Origin: Mycocentrospora acerina
Lineage: Eukaryota > Ascomycota > Dothideomycetes > Pleosporales
NCBI GenBank assembly: GCA_022701365.1
Contig: JAKUHH010000303.1
Location: 406,265 to 470,264 of the forward strand
Direction: 5' to 3'
Length of the DNA: 64,000 nucleotides
Position 1 is the stretch's first letter, and the number at the start of each line of letters is the position of its first letter. Below the pieces are notes generated by a model that did no database searches, was not told where the DNA came from, and saw only the letters and a list, made by a program, of their open reading frames with translations. The position numbers and the translations under genes were made by a program. Shown here piece after piece: positions 55,036 through 64,000 of the stretch.

Positions 55036-56848
55036 ATGTCGAGGAGGGAGGACAAAAGACGGGCGTGTATTTATAATTGTTGTACAATAGTTTGTTTGAA
55101 ATGGGCATTAGACAGGGTTCGACACTTATTCATTCAGTGCTGTATGGAAATATGAAACATCATAAAATGAAGTGTACTCGACACACGCTCTGACAAGTAT
55201 GGATCGAAATCTACTTTTGTATGGATACTGAAATGCGCGTCAAAACAATCTACACGTGTGAGCTATTCCATAACGCAAGCACCCACTTACTACATCCAAC
55301 CCAAACTCTGTAGGGACTGCGTTTGGCAGCAATCATGTAGTTCACTAGTGACAAAGACTGCCCACGAATACTTTGGAGCCATGAAATCCACACTGAATAG
55401 TGCTGTTGTGAATAGAAGTGGAAAGGCGACATACTATAGTACACAAATGAGCCTTTATGTTAGTGATGATAAAATTTGGGAGCTTACAATTGTCATCTCT
55501 CTGAGTGTCTTGAAGGTTTCACCCTGCGATATTGCATTCTGGGTCAGACCGAGGTTGGAGGCGACGGAGAGCTGTTCGTATCAGCTCGATCTGTCTGGAA
55601 ATGTCGGCTTACATATGCTATCGAGCTTGACTTGAAATGTTCGCGTTTGGCGAGAAGAAGTCTACGCAAGGTGTACAATTGCGATACATTACTAATAATG
55701 ATATTCAACAATTCTGGCCAGTCTGGCTTGTCCGGTGGTGCGTGAATTGTGAAATAAAGGCTTGATTACGATAGAATGTGTCCCAGGCGTTGACGATACC
55801 TCTGATGCAGTCAACAAATATGTGTATAGTCTCTATGATTTTGTTCAGGGTTCTAGTAGTATTCTTTCTGATATCGTCGTGGAATCTCTTTATGATTTGT
55901 CTGTTTTATATTCGCCTACTCATAGACTTACATATTCTTTCAATCTCTTATTGAACGTCTCTATCAATGCACTGTATTACGTTGTAGCCTGCCAAATACT
56001 TGAAGGTCCAAGCCAGCAGAATGCATAGCATTGTTGCCACAAGACTGGGATGCGTCATCTCACTGACCGGAAGACAACAGCGTAGTGGTGGTGCGTGCGA
56101 TGCTATTAGTCGTTGAAGCATAATGTGCAGCCCGGCTGGCAAATCGGGTACCGATGTAGGTTTTAGTGACTGGATCGCTTACTATTATGTTGGGCAGGCG
56201 CGTGTCACCATGGAAAGTTCTTCGTGCCTTAAGTAGTGAAGCAGTGCATCGTCAAAGCCGAAGAAGCAAACCAAAACTTACTCTATACGATGTCTTGTGG
56301 AGAATACGCCCTCCAATCTGAACCACCTGGAACAGCTCTAGAGGTGAGTAAGATAGATCACGGTCTGGATTAACTATGACATGAGCTGAATCTGCATCTG
56401 ATCGCTGATCGCCGAATATGTCCCATGGAGCAGCGACGCTCATCCGCTACAATAAACCAGTTGACTGAGTACGAGTATATAAATCTTCACATTTCTGGAA
56501 GTCATAGACGGCAACGGGGTGAAGTCACTTGGTATTGTGTAAGATATCCTTTGCGTTCACATTGTATTGAAGACCAACCAACTTTGACAGTGCTCGTGTG
56601 GTTCTGGCCCGATGGGTGTTTGGCAAAATATCTGCCATAGTTGCAACCATTCCAGGAACTCTGGTTGCAAAGTTGAACACAATTAATAATGGAAGCTGCA
56701 ACGCAGCGAATGATGTAGCTAGGCCCACTGAATAAGGTCACTCGATAGTGAGGACACGACAGCAAGGTGAAGCAGGCATACATACAATATCTATACACAG
56801 ATTCTGACTATCATGAGTCTTGATGTACATGTGCACACGGGCATAAAT
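55036..56848. other. 1.8 kb AT-rich intergenic region
   Basis: No gene recognised on either strand. Frames of 60-125 codons are AT-rich and lack domains. Confidence 0.55.
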
Positions 56849-57886
56849 CTATTCCTTCTTCTCCTCAGCTGGCTTCTCCTCGGCAGGCTTCTCCTTCTCC
56901 TCCATATCCATCCGTCTCCCTTCAACAGTGAGGTACAAACTCCTGCTCGCGCCCTCAAGCGCACTTGTAAGACTACCTCCAACACCCTGCAGCATGTGTA
57001 CGATCTGTGCCCGCAGCCCATCAATACCTCCATCGATGCCACCGACCCACTTCGTGCCGGCTACGTCGAACACCTTGCCCTCCACTCTTGCACCCAACAG
57101 CATGAGTTTTTGTAGCCCTGTCTGCACAGAGGGCTCGTAGTAGTCTGGTACGACTTTACGCTTTGGCGCGGGGAAATCGGGGGATGATGGCGCGAGAATG
57201 GATAGCACGGTCTTGAGGTACTGGGGCGAGACTGAGGGGAAGGCCACGACGGCGAGGGGACCAGAAAGCAGTGGCTCGAGCTCCAGCTTCAGTTTGCGGT
57301 TGTTTGCAATCTCATAGGCGCGGCGCGAGAGTCCGTGCTTGAACTCTCCATCTGCGGTCATATTTGGGAGCTGGGCACTTGTCTGGGTGCGGGGGTCGGT
57401 GGGGTGTTGAGCACTGGCTAGGTTGTCTTGGTCGGGGTTGAAGAACTCAACCACGCGCATAGCACTGGCGAAGATGCCCGTCTGTATAATTTGCAGCTTG
57501 ATCTCATCGGCCAGCCCTTGCTCCCCATTCTTGATGCGCTCGGCGTCGACTTTGCGCAGGGCAATGGCGAGCTCGCGCCGTATGCTCATCAACTCTACGG
57601 CCTTGACATTGTTGTGTTGGAAGATCAAGATCAATGGCGATGACTTGAGGAGTGACTGGTACTGGCGGTGCAACTGGGTCTTGCGAACTTCTGGGGGCTT
57701 GTGCGAGGGCGGCTGTGTGGGTGGGTGTCGCAGGACTGGGGGCACTGCGCGGACACTGTGGGCTGGAGGCGCGGGTGTGGTCGCTAGGGATGCATAGTGC
57801 GCGGTCGCGGGTATGGAGAGAGGGGTGGCAGGGCGTGATATACGGAGGCAGAGGGCACGTGGCCGGACGGGTATTCGTGGTGGCAT
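56849..57886 (-). CDS. MRPL11: Mitochondrial large-subunit ribosomal protein uL10m (MRPL11/MRPL10)
   Basis: Ribosomal stalk-base protein of the mitochondrial large subunit. Single exon, 345 residues. The N-terminus, MPPRIPVRPRALCLRISRPA, is Arg-rich and lacks acids, as a mitochondrial presequence should. The uL10 core is recognisable: RKTQLHRQYQSLLKSSPLIL (about 69-88) followed by HNNVKAVELMSIRRELA, then SGPLAVVAFPSVSPQYLKTV (about 209-228), and later KLMLLGARVEGKVFDVAGTKWV. The C-terminus has a Lys/Glu-rich repeat (EEKEKPAEEKPAEEKKE). Cytosolic uL10 (P0) would lack the presequence and be differently built. It shares a 243-bp promoter region with the mitochondrial prolyl-tRNA synthetase gene, which is divergent. 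Confidence 0.9.
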   Translation of the reverse strand: MPPRIPVRPRALCLRISRPATPLSIPATAHYASLATTPAPPAHSVRAVPPVLRHPPTQPPSHKPPEVRKTQLHRQYQSLLKSSPLILIFQHNNVKAVELMSIRRELAIALRKVDAERIKNGEQGLADEIKLQIIQTGIFASAMRVVEFFNPDQDNLASAQHPTDPRTQTSAQLPNMTADGEFKHGLSRRAYEIANNRKLKLELEPLLSGPLAVVAFPSVSPQYLKTVLSILAPSSPDFPAPKRKVVPDYYEPSVQTGLQKLMLLGARVEGKVFDVAGTKWVGGIDGGIDGLRAQIVHMLQGVGGSLTSALEGASRSLYLTVEGRRMDMEEKEKPAEEKPAEEKKE

Positions 57887-58129
57887 TCTGGATGTCGTTC
57901 AATGTGGATTGCCGTCAATTGCGAGATGCCGTGTATGGAAATTATTTTGGTTGGAGCTCGATGGTTTCATGTGGCCCGTGCTGGCCTCTCCATGAGCTCT
58001 CACATCGTGACCATCAATTGAACCAGATACAATCTTTTTCGCCGCCTTCTTCTGTTTGTCGTATCGAAAGGGATTCACCTCTTTCATTTCCTGCAAGTTA
58101 CCGCACCAAATACGTGGAATCACGCGTCA
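57887..58129. promoter_or_regulatory. Short divergent promoter for uL10m and mitochondrial ProRS
   Basis: Only 243 bp separate the two ATGs, so the core promoters of both mitochondrial-translation genes must lie here or overlap. I did not identify a specific factor site. Confidence 0.6.
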
Positions 58130-60029
58130 ATGACGGCGCAAATATGGCGAGCTGCACACCATCCGCGCATGCTGAGGGTGCCAAACCATAGACTTGGGAA
58201 TGCCAGATTTATAGCTGTATGCCAATAGAAATCAAGCAATAGTTATTTTACAAGTCCTGATGACTCGTTAGACTGACTCAAGAAATCGACTCTCCAAATT
58301 CTGGACACCAACCGGTGGTCTCAATCCACAAGATGGGGACCAAGGTCCGTATTTCAAAAATCTCTACATTTGTAGTCTTCCTAAATATCGCAGATGACTC
58401 TCATGCTCTTCTTGTTCGAGGTGGTTTCCTCCGTCAGGTACTCTCGCCGTTGTCCCTTTCCACCATCACCCACTAATCACGTGCATCTAGGCTCACTCAG
58501 GAGTCTTCCATCTCCTCCCACTTGGTCTACGCGTGCAAAACAAACTCGAAGCTCTGATAGATAAGCACATGCAATCGATTTCTGCATCAAAACTTTCCCT
58601 CTCCACCATCACCACAGAAGCCCTATGGCGGAAATCCGGCCGGTACTCGTCAAACTCCGAGCTCCTGCGTGTCAACGACAGGAAAGACTCTGGATTTCTC
58701 CTCTCCCCTACTCATGAAGAGGAGGTCACTGCCCTAGTAGCAGGTATGGTACATTCATACAAAGACCTACCATTAAGACTCTATCAAGTGGGGAGAAAAT
58801 ACCGAGACGAACGTCGCCCACGCCAGGGCCTCCTGCGCGCCAAAGAGTTCCTCATGAAAGACCTCTACACGTTTGATTATTCGCCCTCTGCCGCGCTAGA
58901 AACCTACTCCCAAGTCCGCCAAGCCTACGACAACCTCTTCACCGAACTCAAGCTCCCCTACCTCGTCGCCGACGCCGACTCTGGTAACATGGGCGGCAAA
59001 CTCAGCCACGAGTATCACTTCCCTTCTCCCAAAGGCGAAGACAACGTCTGGAGCTGCTCCTCCTGCAGCTACATTGCCAACGAAGAGCTCGTCGAAAAGA
59101 AGCCCACTTCCCCCACCCCCTCATCCTCCACTCCCGCCCAGCTAGTCTTCACAGGCATAACCCTCGACCGCCTTACCGCCGTCCAAATCCACGTGCCTGT
59201 TCCCCCATCCAGCCCCCTCCCCGCAGGCCCCACGCCCTGGACCCACGCCCCCTCCCACATCAACTTCCATGCGCTCAAAAAAGCGCTCCCAGACTACGAA
59301 ATCGACACGGGCATCACCCCCTCCTCGCTCCCACCCCTCCTCCAAGCTACCTCCCGCACCCTCGTCCTCCTCGACCGCACACTCACCCCCCACCCCGAAA
59401 AAGGCATCGACCTCACGCCCACAGTCCCCGGATCCGCCTGCCCCAAATGCCCCGACGGACACCTCGACGTCCAAAAGGCAATCGAAGTAGGCCACACCTT
59501 CCACCTCGGCACACGGTACAGCGCCCCCCTTGAGGCGATTGTCGTCGGCCCCGACGGCAAGGACAAAGTCGCCGTCCAAATGGGATGTCACGGGATAGGC
59601 GTGTCGCGCATCATCGGCGCCGTGGCAGGCCTGCTCAGAGACGACAAGGGACTCCAGTGGCCGAGAGTTATTGCTCCGTACGAAGTCGTCGTCGTGGACG
59701 GCCCGCAGACGGGTGATGCAGACGCAGCCCGGGTTTACGACGTCCTGCGTAGCAATAGTAGTCATGGTAATGGCAGTCTTGATGCCGATGCCAACACCAG
59801 TGTGGATACCAACATTGTTGATGTTGTGCTTGATGATCGCCTCGGGAGGAGTCTGGGCTGGAAACTCAAAGACGCGGATCTGATTGGGTATCCTGTTATT
59901 GTCGTGCTGGGGCGTGGGTGGAAGGACAGGCAGGAAGTCGAGGTTCAATGTCGGCGACTGGGCGTGAAGAAGGATGTTGGACTGGGGGTGTTGAGGGATG
60001 AGGTGAGGGGGTTGTTGGCGCAGTTGTGA
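58130..60029 (+). CDS. Mitochondrial prolyl-tRNA synthetase (bacterial type)
   Basis: Class II synthetase charging tRNA-Pro for mitochondrial translation. Four exons: 58130-58216, 58272-58344, 58394-58437 and 58491-60029, phases 0/1/0, giving 580 residues. Exon 1 encodes MTAQIWRAAHHPRMLRVPNH..., an Arg/His-rich stretch with no acidic residues that fits a mitochondrial presequence. It joins to SRNRLSKFWTPTGG and then to DDSHALLVRGGFLRQ and AHSGVFHLLPLGLRVQ, the bacterial ProRS N-terminus. Motif 2 is YRDERRPRQGLLRAKEFLMK, and motif 3 is GCHGIGVSRIIGAV near 430. DSGNMGGKLSHEYHFPS lies between. The C-terminal anticodon-binding domain contains VVVLGRGWKDRQEVEVQCRR-like sequence. A Cys pair (CSSC / CPKCPDG) is in the insertion region. 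The first three exons, which are short, were found only by splicing. Confidence 0.9.
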
Positions 60030-60072
60030 AGTGTAGATGGAGGTGTATGTGTGTATGTGTACGCGTTTGAAT

Positions 60073-60106
<34 letters not shown>

Positions 60107-60806
60107 GGGTAGATGTAAAAAATCAACATGTATAATAAACTCAACTGCATCACACTCACCACTCACTGTATTCACAAAACGCAGAGACAGGATGGTTTCA
60201 GATCAATTCAATTCAATTCACATTTTTATTCTTTCAGGCTTCCTTTGCAGGAATAATCCCAAGGGTATCATGAGGCACTATCGGCGCCCAAATATGCACA
60301 AGTTTCTTCTTTCCCTCTCTCTCTCTCTCTCTCATACACACACTCTCTCTCTCGCGAGGAAGCCAAAAAAAAGGACCAACCAACTCGCAAGATAAGGATA
60401 AAAACAAAGCGTGTCCCTCAAATCCTAGCAGCGCCCATTTTTTAAATTTAAAAAAAAACCACGAGGAACGCGGGAAAAAACAATAAGAGGACAAGTTCAT
60501 GCAACCCTGTTCCCTCACCCCCAACCCCACCGCTACGCATTAATGCAGTTTGGAAAAACAAAAAAGTTGAAATGTTTCGACGTTTGGATGTAAAGAAGGC
60601 CTACCAGCTGGCCCCCCTTTAGTCGTCACTCCGTCATTGTGGTTATCGTGCCTCTTTCCTGGTTCAAAAAAAAATTGTTCGGAGAGTCCATAACGCCTGG
60701 CTGCCGTGAAAGTTTTGCCGCATGCTCTAAAAAGGCCTGTGTATATATATGTCTGTGTGTTTGTTTGCAAAAAAGGAAGAGCTCAAATATCGTCATCGAT
60801 AGGGGC
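60030..60806. other. Convergent intergenic region, ProRS / MED19
   Basis: 780 bp with a (GA)n run at 60075-60103 and a (TC)n run near 60315-60350, several A/T homopolymers and no gene. Confidence 0.6.
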
Positions 60807-62015
60807 CTATCGTCGTGCGCCGCCTACTTCGACGGAATGCGATGCTCGTTCAAATTGTTGGAGCTTTCGTCTCTTGGCTAGATTGCCCTGCCCGTTGTCT
60901 TCGCCACCAGTCGATTCGGCACCAAATTCATCGCCATAGCCTTCGCCGTAGCCTTGGAAGGCTGCGTCTGTGTAATGCCGTTTGGATCCTGCTCGTTCTG
61001 GTCGGAACCCTCTTGGCGCCGAGGCGCTGTGTGGAGTTGGGGTGGATGATGCGAGGGGTGTACTACGACCTGCTGGTCCATCTACGCCAGGCTTCGGTTT
61101 TGCAGTGTCGTCTGTGCCAATGTATGCTCTGTATTTGGCGGAGTCGGCGTTGGGAAGCGATCCAGGAGCCATGCCTGCTAGCGCGCCATCGAGCAGACTG
61201 CTAAAGTCTGGATTGAGCGCTGTCTGCTCGGCGTTGAGCGCGCGCTCGACTTCCTTGCCCTGTCTCTTCTGGCTTAGCCAAATGTCCTCTGGCATATAGG
61301 GGTGCATGAGGCTCGAGAAGACGCCCTCCATTTTGACGGCCTTTGGCTTGCCCGCAATCTGCAAACTCTTGATGTGGCCTTCATACGACTTTCTGAGCTT
61401 GTTGATTTTCTCTCCTGTCACAGGGTCCGTCCGTGCTACTGATCTGGCAAGCGTCTCCAGGCCGTATAGCTGGAAAAGATTTTGCGAGCCGTGGGGTTTC
61501 GACATGGCGTGACTTGTGTGCGTCATCTTGAACAATTGGCTCCCGCTGACGCCCTCGGCAGCCTTGAGACCCCCTTTCTTGGAAAAGGCAGCCTCGCCCT
61601 GTCTGCTGTGGTTGGAGAGTCTGTCGTGGCCAAAGCGCGTTGCATCGCTGCCCAGGCCGTCATCCATGAGGGCATCGCCATCGCTGTCGTGCTTTGCTGA
61701 TGCACTGGGCGCTGCTGTGGCGGCAGGCGTGGGCAAGGGGTGCAGGGCTGTTGCTGCGGGCGCCGGGTGCGGGAGGGCGTGTGAGGCGGTGACGGACGAG
61801 GGCGCAGGCTTGGCGGGTGACGCAGCGGTCGAGGTGCTGGCAGCGTGTCTATTGGATTGGGGATTCATCGGGAGGTACGGCGGCGAGGTCGGGGTGCGCG
61901 GGTGGAAGGGCGTTGCGTGGTGGCCGGCTCTGGCGGCGACGTCGAAGCTGGGAGAAGCAGGCGAGTAGCGGCCGTCGGAATCTAGGCGTTGGCGTTTCGC
62001 ACTGTGATCCGACAT
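60807..62015 (-). CDS. MED19: Mediator complex subunit 19 (Rox3)
   Basis: Head-module subunit of Mediator. Single exon, 402 residues, starting at ATG 62015 (MSDHSAKRQRLDSDGRYSPA). An in-frame GTG-type extension upstream lacks an ATG and is repeat-rich, so it is not used. The N-terminal ~130 residues are Ala/Pro/Ser-rich and disordered. The conserved MED19 core spans about 165-290: SQLFKMTHTSHAMSKPHGSQ, then FQLYGLETLARSVARTDPVT, GEKINKLRKSYEGHIKSLQI and PYMPEDIWLSQKR-like MPEDIWLSQKRQGKEVERAL, all characteristic of fungal Rox3. The C-terminal part is Gly/Pro/Ser-rich with a basic stretch (AKRRKLQQFERA). Divergent from RAD10, with 613 bp between the starts. Confidence 0.92.
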   Translation of the reverse strand: MSDHSAKRQRLDSDGRYSPASPSFDVAARAGHHATPFHPRTPTSPPYLPMNPQSNRHAASTSTAASPAKPAPSSVTASHALPHPAPAATALHPLPTPAATAAPSASAKHDSDGDALMDDGLGSDATRFGHDRLSNHSRQGEAAFSKKGGLKAAEGVSGSQLFKMTHTSHAMSKPHGSQNLFQLYGLETLARSVARTDPVTGEKINKLRKSYEGHIKSLQIAGKPKAVKMEGVFSSLMHPYMPEDIWLSQKRQGKEVERALNAEQTALNPDFSSLLDGALAGMAPGSLPNADSAKYRAYIGTDDTAKPKPGVDGPAGRSTPLASSTPTPHSASAPRGFRPERAGSKRHYTDAAFQGYGEGYGDEFGAESTGGEDNGQGNLAKRRKLQQFERASHSVEVGGARR

Positions 62016-62628
62016 AGAGGCCGTGGCTGCTGGCGGGGCAGGCAGGCAGGCAGGCAGGCCGGCAGGTGGACGGGGCTTCTGGCGGTGGGAAGGCGTGGGC
62101 GAGGGCGAGGGCGAGGGCGAGGGCAGCGTCTGGGGCGAGAGCGCTAGGGCGTCTTCCGCGCTGCCGCGGCTGGTGCGAGGGCGGCAGGCTATGCGGAGCG
62201 CATTCGAGGGAGCGACGGCTCGGTGGTGCTGTGTGGGCGTGGATGCGGGCGTGTGTGCGTGTGTCGGGCGACCTGGGCGGGCGGCGGGGGCAGGCGCGGG
62301 TGCAGGTGCAGGTGCAGGACGGGCGGCAGGGCTGGTGATGATGTGAAGGGAGACGATGGCTCTGCGGCCGGTCGGCAGAACCGGGCGCGGTGCACGTGCG
62401 GCGCCAGTCATGTGTCGGCGCACCAGCCCAGTCCGCCCTGGCACCGTTCCACCGTTCCACCAGTCCACCTTCCAACGTGCGACGTGCGACGTGCAAGCCC
62501 GGCCCTTGTCTCAGCGTCTGTCTCGGCGCCGCTCGCCCTCTGCAGCCAGAGTGCAGCCCACGCCGCAGAGCAGCACTGCACCGCACCACACCGCACCGCC
62601 AGCCGCGCCCGGCCAATGAACGCCCCGT
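62016..62628. other. Divergent GC-rich promoter region, MED19 / RAD10
   Basis: 613 bp, very GC-rich, with CAGG tetranucleotides (62038-62066), a GGCGAG run (62098-62125) and GTGCAG repeats (62300-62320). A GTGCGAC repeat is near 62477-62492. The high-GC repeats give long overlapping open frames on several strands that are not genes. Confidence 0.6.
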
Positions 62629-63726
62629 ATGGATGACCGCCGCGCCCTCGCCACGCCCAACGCGTCCGCCAGCCCCGTGCAGCAGCCCAAGCCCCAGGCC
62701 CTGCCCTCGCGCGCCGGCCCGAGCGCCATCCTCGTCTCACCACGCCAGAAGGGCAACCCCATCCTGAACAACGTCAAGTCGGTCGCCTGGGAGTATGCGG
62801 ACATCCCCGCCGACTATGTCGTCGGCGCCACCACCTGCGCCCTGTTCCTCTCCCTCAAGTACCACCGCCTGCACCCCGAATACATCTACAACCGCATCCG
62901 CGACCTAAAGGGCCAGTACACCCTGCGCATCCTGCTCACCATGGTCGACATTGAAAACCACGAGGAGTCGCTGCGCGAGCTGTCCAAGACGTCGCTGGTC
63001 AACAACGTCACCGTTATGCTCTGCTGGAGCGCGCAGGAGGCCGGCCGCTACCTCGAGCTGTTCAAGACGTTTGAGAACGCTGCCCCCACAAGCATACGTG
63101 CCCAGCAGTCGTCGACGTACTCTGAGAAGATGGTCGAGTTCATCACCGCCCCTCGCAGCATCAACAAGACGGATGCAGTGGGCCTCGTCTCCAACTTTGG
63201 GAGCATTCGCACCGCCATCAACGCAGGGCCCGAGGAGCTTGGCCTCATCGCTGGCTGGGGCGACAAAAAGGTGCAGCGTTGGTGCAGTGCGGTCCGAGAG
63301 CCATTCAGAGTTCAAAAGGCGGCAAGACGCGGCGCCAGTCGCGACGACAGTCGGCCAGCTGCATCAATCGACACCTCCATGGCAGAAGGCGAGAGCCTGC
63401 CGTCCACAGAGACGTCTGCTGAAGCTGCCGCACGTCAGAGACTGGAAGATGCAGTGCCGCTGGCCATGGACATGCAAAGGGCTTCTCTGGGCACAGTCGC
63501 TCAATCAGATGCGGACAAGCGGCCCAGCCATCGTCCTGCCGAGCACTTGGACAGCATAACAATAGGGGATGACGAGGACGAGGCCATGCGCCAGGTAGAG
63601 GCTGCTCATACCACTGCCAACGGCGAGAGCCATGCTACTACGTCCAAGCCAGTAAAGCGGAAGCAAGTAGAAGAAGACATGAGCGAGGGCGTCATGGCAG
63701 CTCTCAACAAGCTGCGAAAGCAGTAG
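62629..63726 (+). CDS. RAD10: DNA repair protein RAD10 / ERCC1
   Basis: Non-catalytic partner of the XPF/Rad1 nuclease, which cuts 5' of damage in nucleotide excision repair and acts in cross-link repair and recombination. Single exon, 365 residues. The central domain (about 43-160) begins NPILNNVKSVAWEYADIPAD and includes YVVGATTCALFLSLKYHRLH, HPEYIYNRI and RILLTMVDIENHEESLREL, the standard ERCC1 core. The helix-hairpin-helix pair (about 165-225) that binds XPF is seen as SINKTDAVGLVSNFGSIRTA and ELGLIAGWGDKKVQRW. The remaining ~140 residues are disordered, with Ser/Thr/Glu and a basic KPVKRKQVEED near the end, possibly a nuclear-localisation signal. The fungal C-terminal tail is longer than in human ERCC1 (297 residues in total). 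Confidence 0.95.
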   Translation: MDDRRALATPNASASPVQQPKPQALPSRAGPSAILVSPRQKGNPILNNVKSVAWEYADIPADYVVGATTCALFLSLKYHRLHPEYIYNRIRDLKGQYTLRILLTMVDIENHEESLRELSKTSLVNNVTVMLCWSAQEAGRYLELFKTFENAAPTSIRAQQSSTYSEKMVEFITAPRSINKTDAVGLVSNFGSIRTAINAGPEELGLIAGWGDKKVQRWCSAVREPFRVQKAARRGASRDDSRPAASIDTSMAEGESLPSTETSAEAAARQRLEDAVPLAMDMQRASLGTVAQSDADKRPSHRPAEHLDSITIGDDEDEAMRQVEAAHTTANGESHATTSKPVKRKQVEEDMSEGVMAALNKLRKQ

Positions 63727-64000
63727 TATCGCTCGTACTTGGCTGCTGTGATTGTACCGAGTGATGTGAGTAATGCCTCAATCAATGCACCTTCTGCCAA
63801 GACACTACTCCCCTTTCTGCAACAGCCAGCCACCTCACTTATCCTCGCCTCTTCGCTTGACTCCATCACTGAGCAACTTGTAAAAATACATCAAAGAGAT
63901 CATCTTTGATTCATCTCAGTGCGATCAGGGCTTGGCCTAGAATGGCCGATGTTAAAGCCGCTTGGAAACAAAGGTTCAATGGGATTGGAGTGCAACGACT

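Noticed and set aside
57652..58191. 179-codon plus-strand frame overlapping uL10m and the ProRS 5' end
   Set aside because: It is antisense to conserved uL10m codons and out of frame with ProRS exon 1.
62016..62616. Long overlapping frames in the MED19-RAD10 spacer
   Set aside because: Explained by very high GC and short tandem repeats; none shows a domain or an ATG with coding-like flanks.

Overview
The window is nuclear DNA of a filamentous ascomycete, most likely a dothideomycete of the Pleosporales type. Genes are separated by long microsatellite-rich spacers. Introns are short (about 49-91 nt, with two longer exceptions) and have GTAAGT/GTATGT-like donors and CTAAC/CTGAC branch sites. 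The gene set includes fungus-specific families such as PEX20 and a LYC1-type acetyltransferase. I could not name the species. Splice models were built by eye from reading-frame continuity, splice sites and protein-family expectations.

Layout, left to right. 1-7.2 kb: one fungal protein of unknown function (-), then a 4.7 kb spacer with microsatellites and a possible decayed gene. 7.2-16 kb: importin-9/KAP114 (-), REV7 (+) and an RBR-type E3 ubiquitin ligase with a His/Asn tract (-). 17-24 kb: LYC1-like acetyltransferase (+), threonine synthase (+, with a Gcn4/CPC1-type site upstream) and the peroxisomal co-receptor PEX20 (-). 24.9-32.4 kb: a repeat-built coiled-coil protein (+), an F-box-like protein (+) and the proteasome chaperone NAS6/gankyrin (+). 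32.6-44 kb: TMF1/SGM1 golgin (-), a nitrilase-family amidase with an apparent one-base frameshift (+), Mediator MED16 (-) and an HST3/HST4-type sirtuin (+). 45-56.8 kb is a gene-poor stretch that looks richer in A+T. It holds a GPI-type cell-surface protein (-), a protein with three CX2CX3HX3-5C motifs (+), an intron-containing tRNA gene (-) and an RNase III-fold protein with a very long charged tail (+). 56.8-64 kb: mitochondrial ribosomal protein uL10m (-) head to head with mitochondrial prolyl-tRNA synthetase (+), then MED19 (-) head to head with RAD10/ERCC1 (+).

Most genes are housekeeping functions in transcription (MED16, MED19, sirtuin), DNA repair and damage tolerance (REV7, RAD10), protein traffic (importin-9, PEX20, TMF1), ubiquitin and proteasome (RBR ligase, F-box-like, NAS6), amino-acid metabolism (THR4, LYC1-like) and mitochondrial translation (uL10m, ProRS). 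They are not a metabolic cluster, and I see no CRISPR array, intact transposon or convincing new multi-gene system. The points most worth checking are the tRNA whose anticodon does not match its proline-like body, the triple zinc-knuckle-like protein, the RNase III-like protein with a degraded active site, the frameshifted nitrilase, and the divergent promoter shared by two mitochondrial translation genes.
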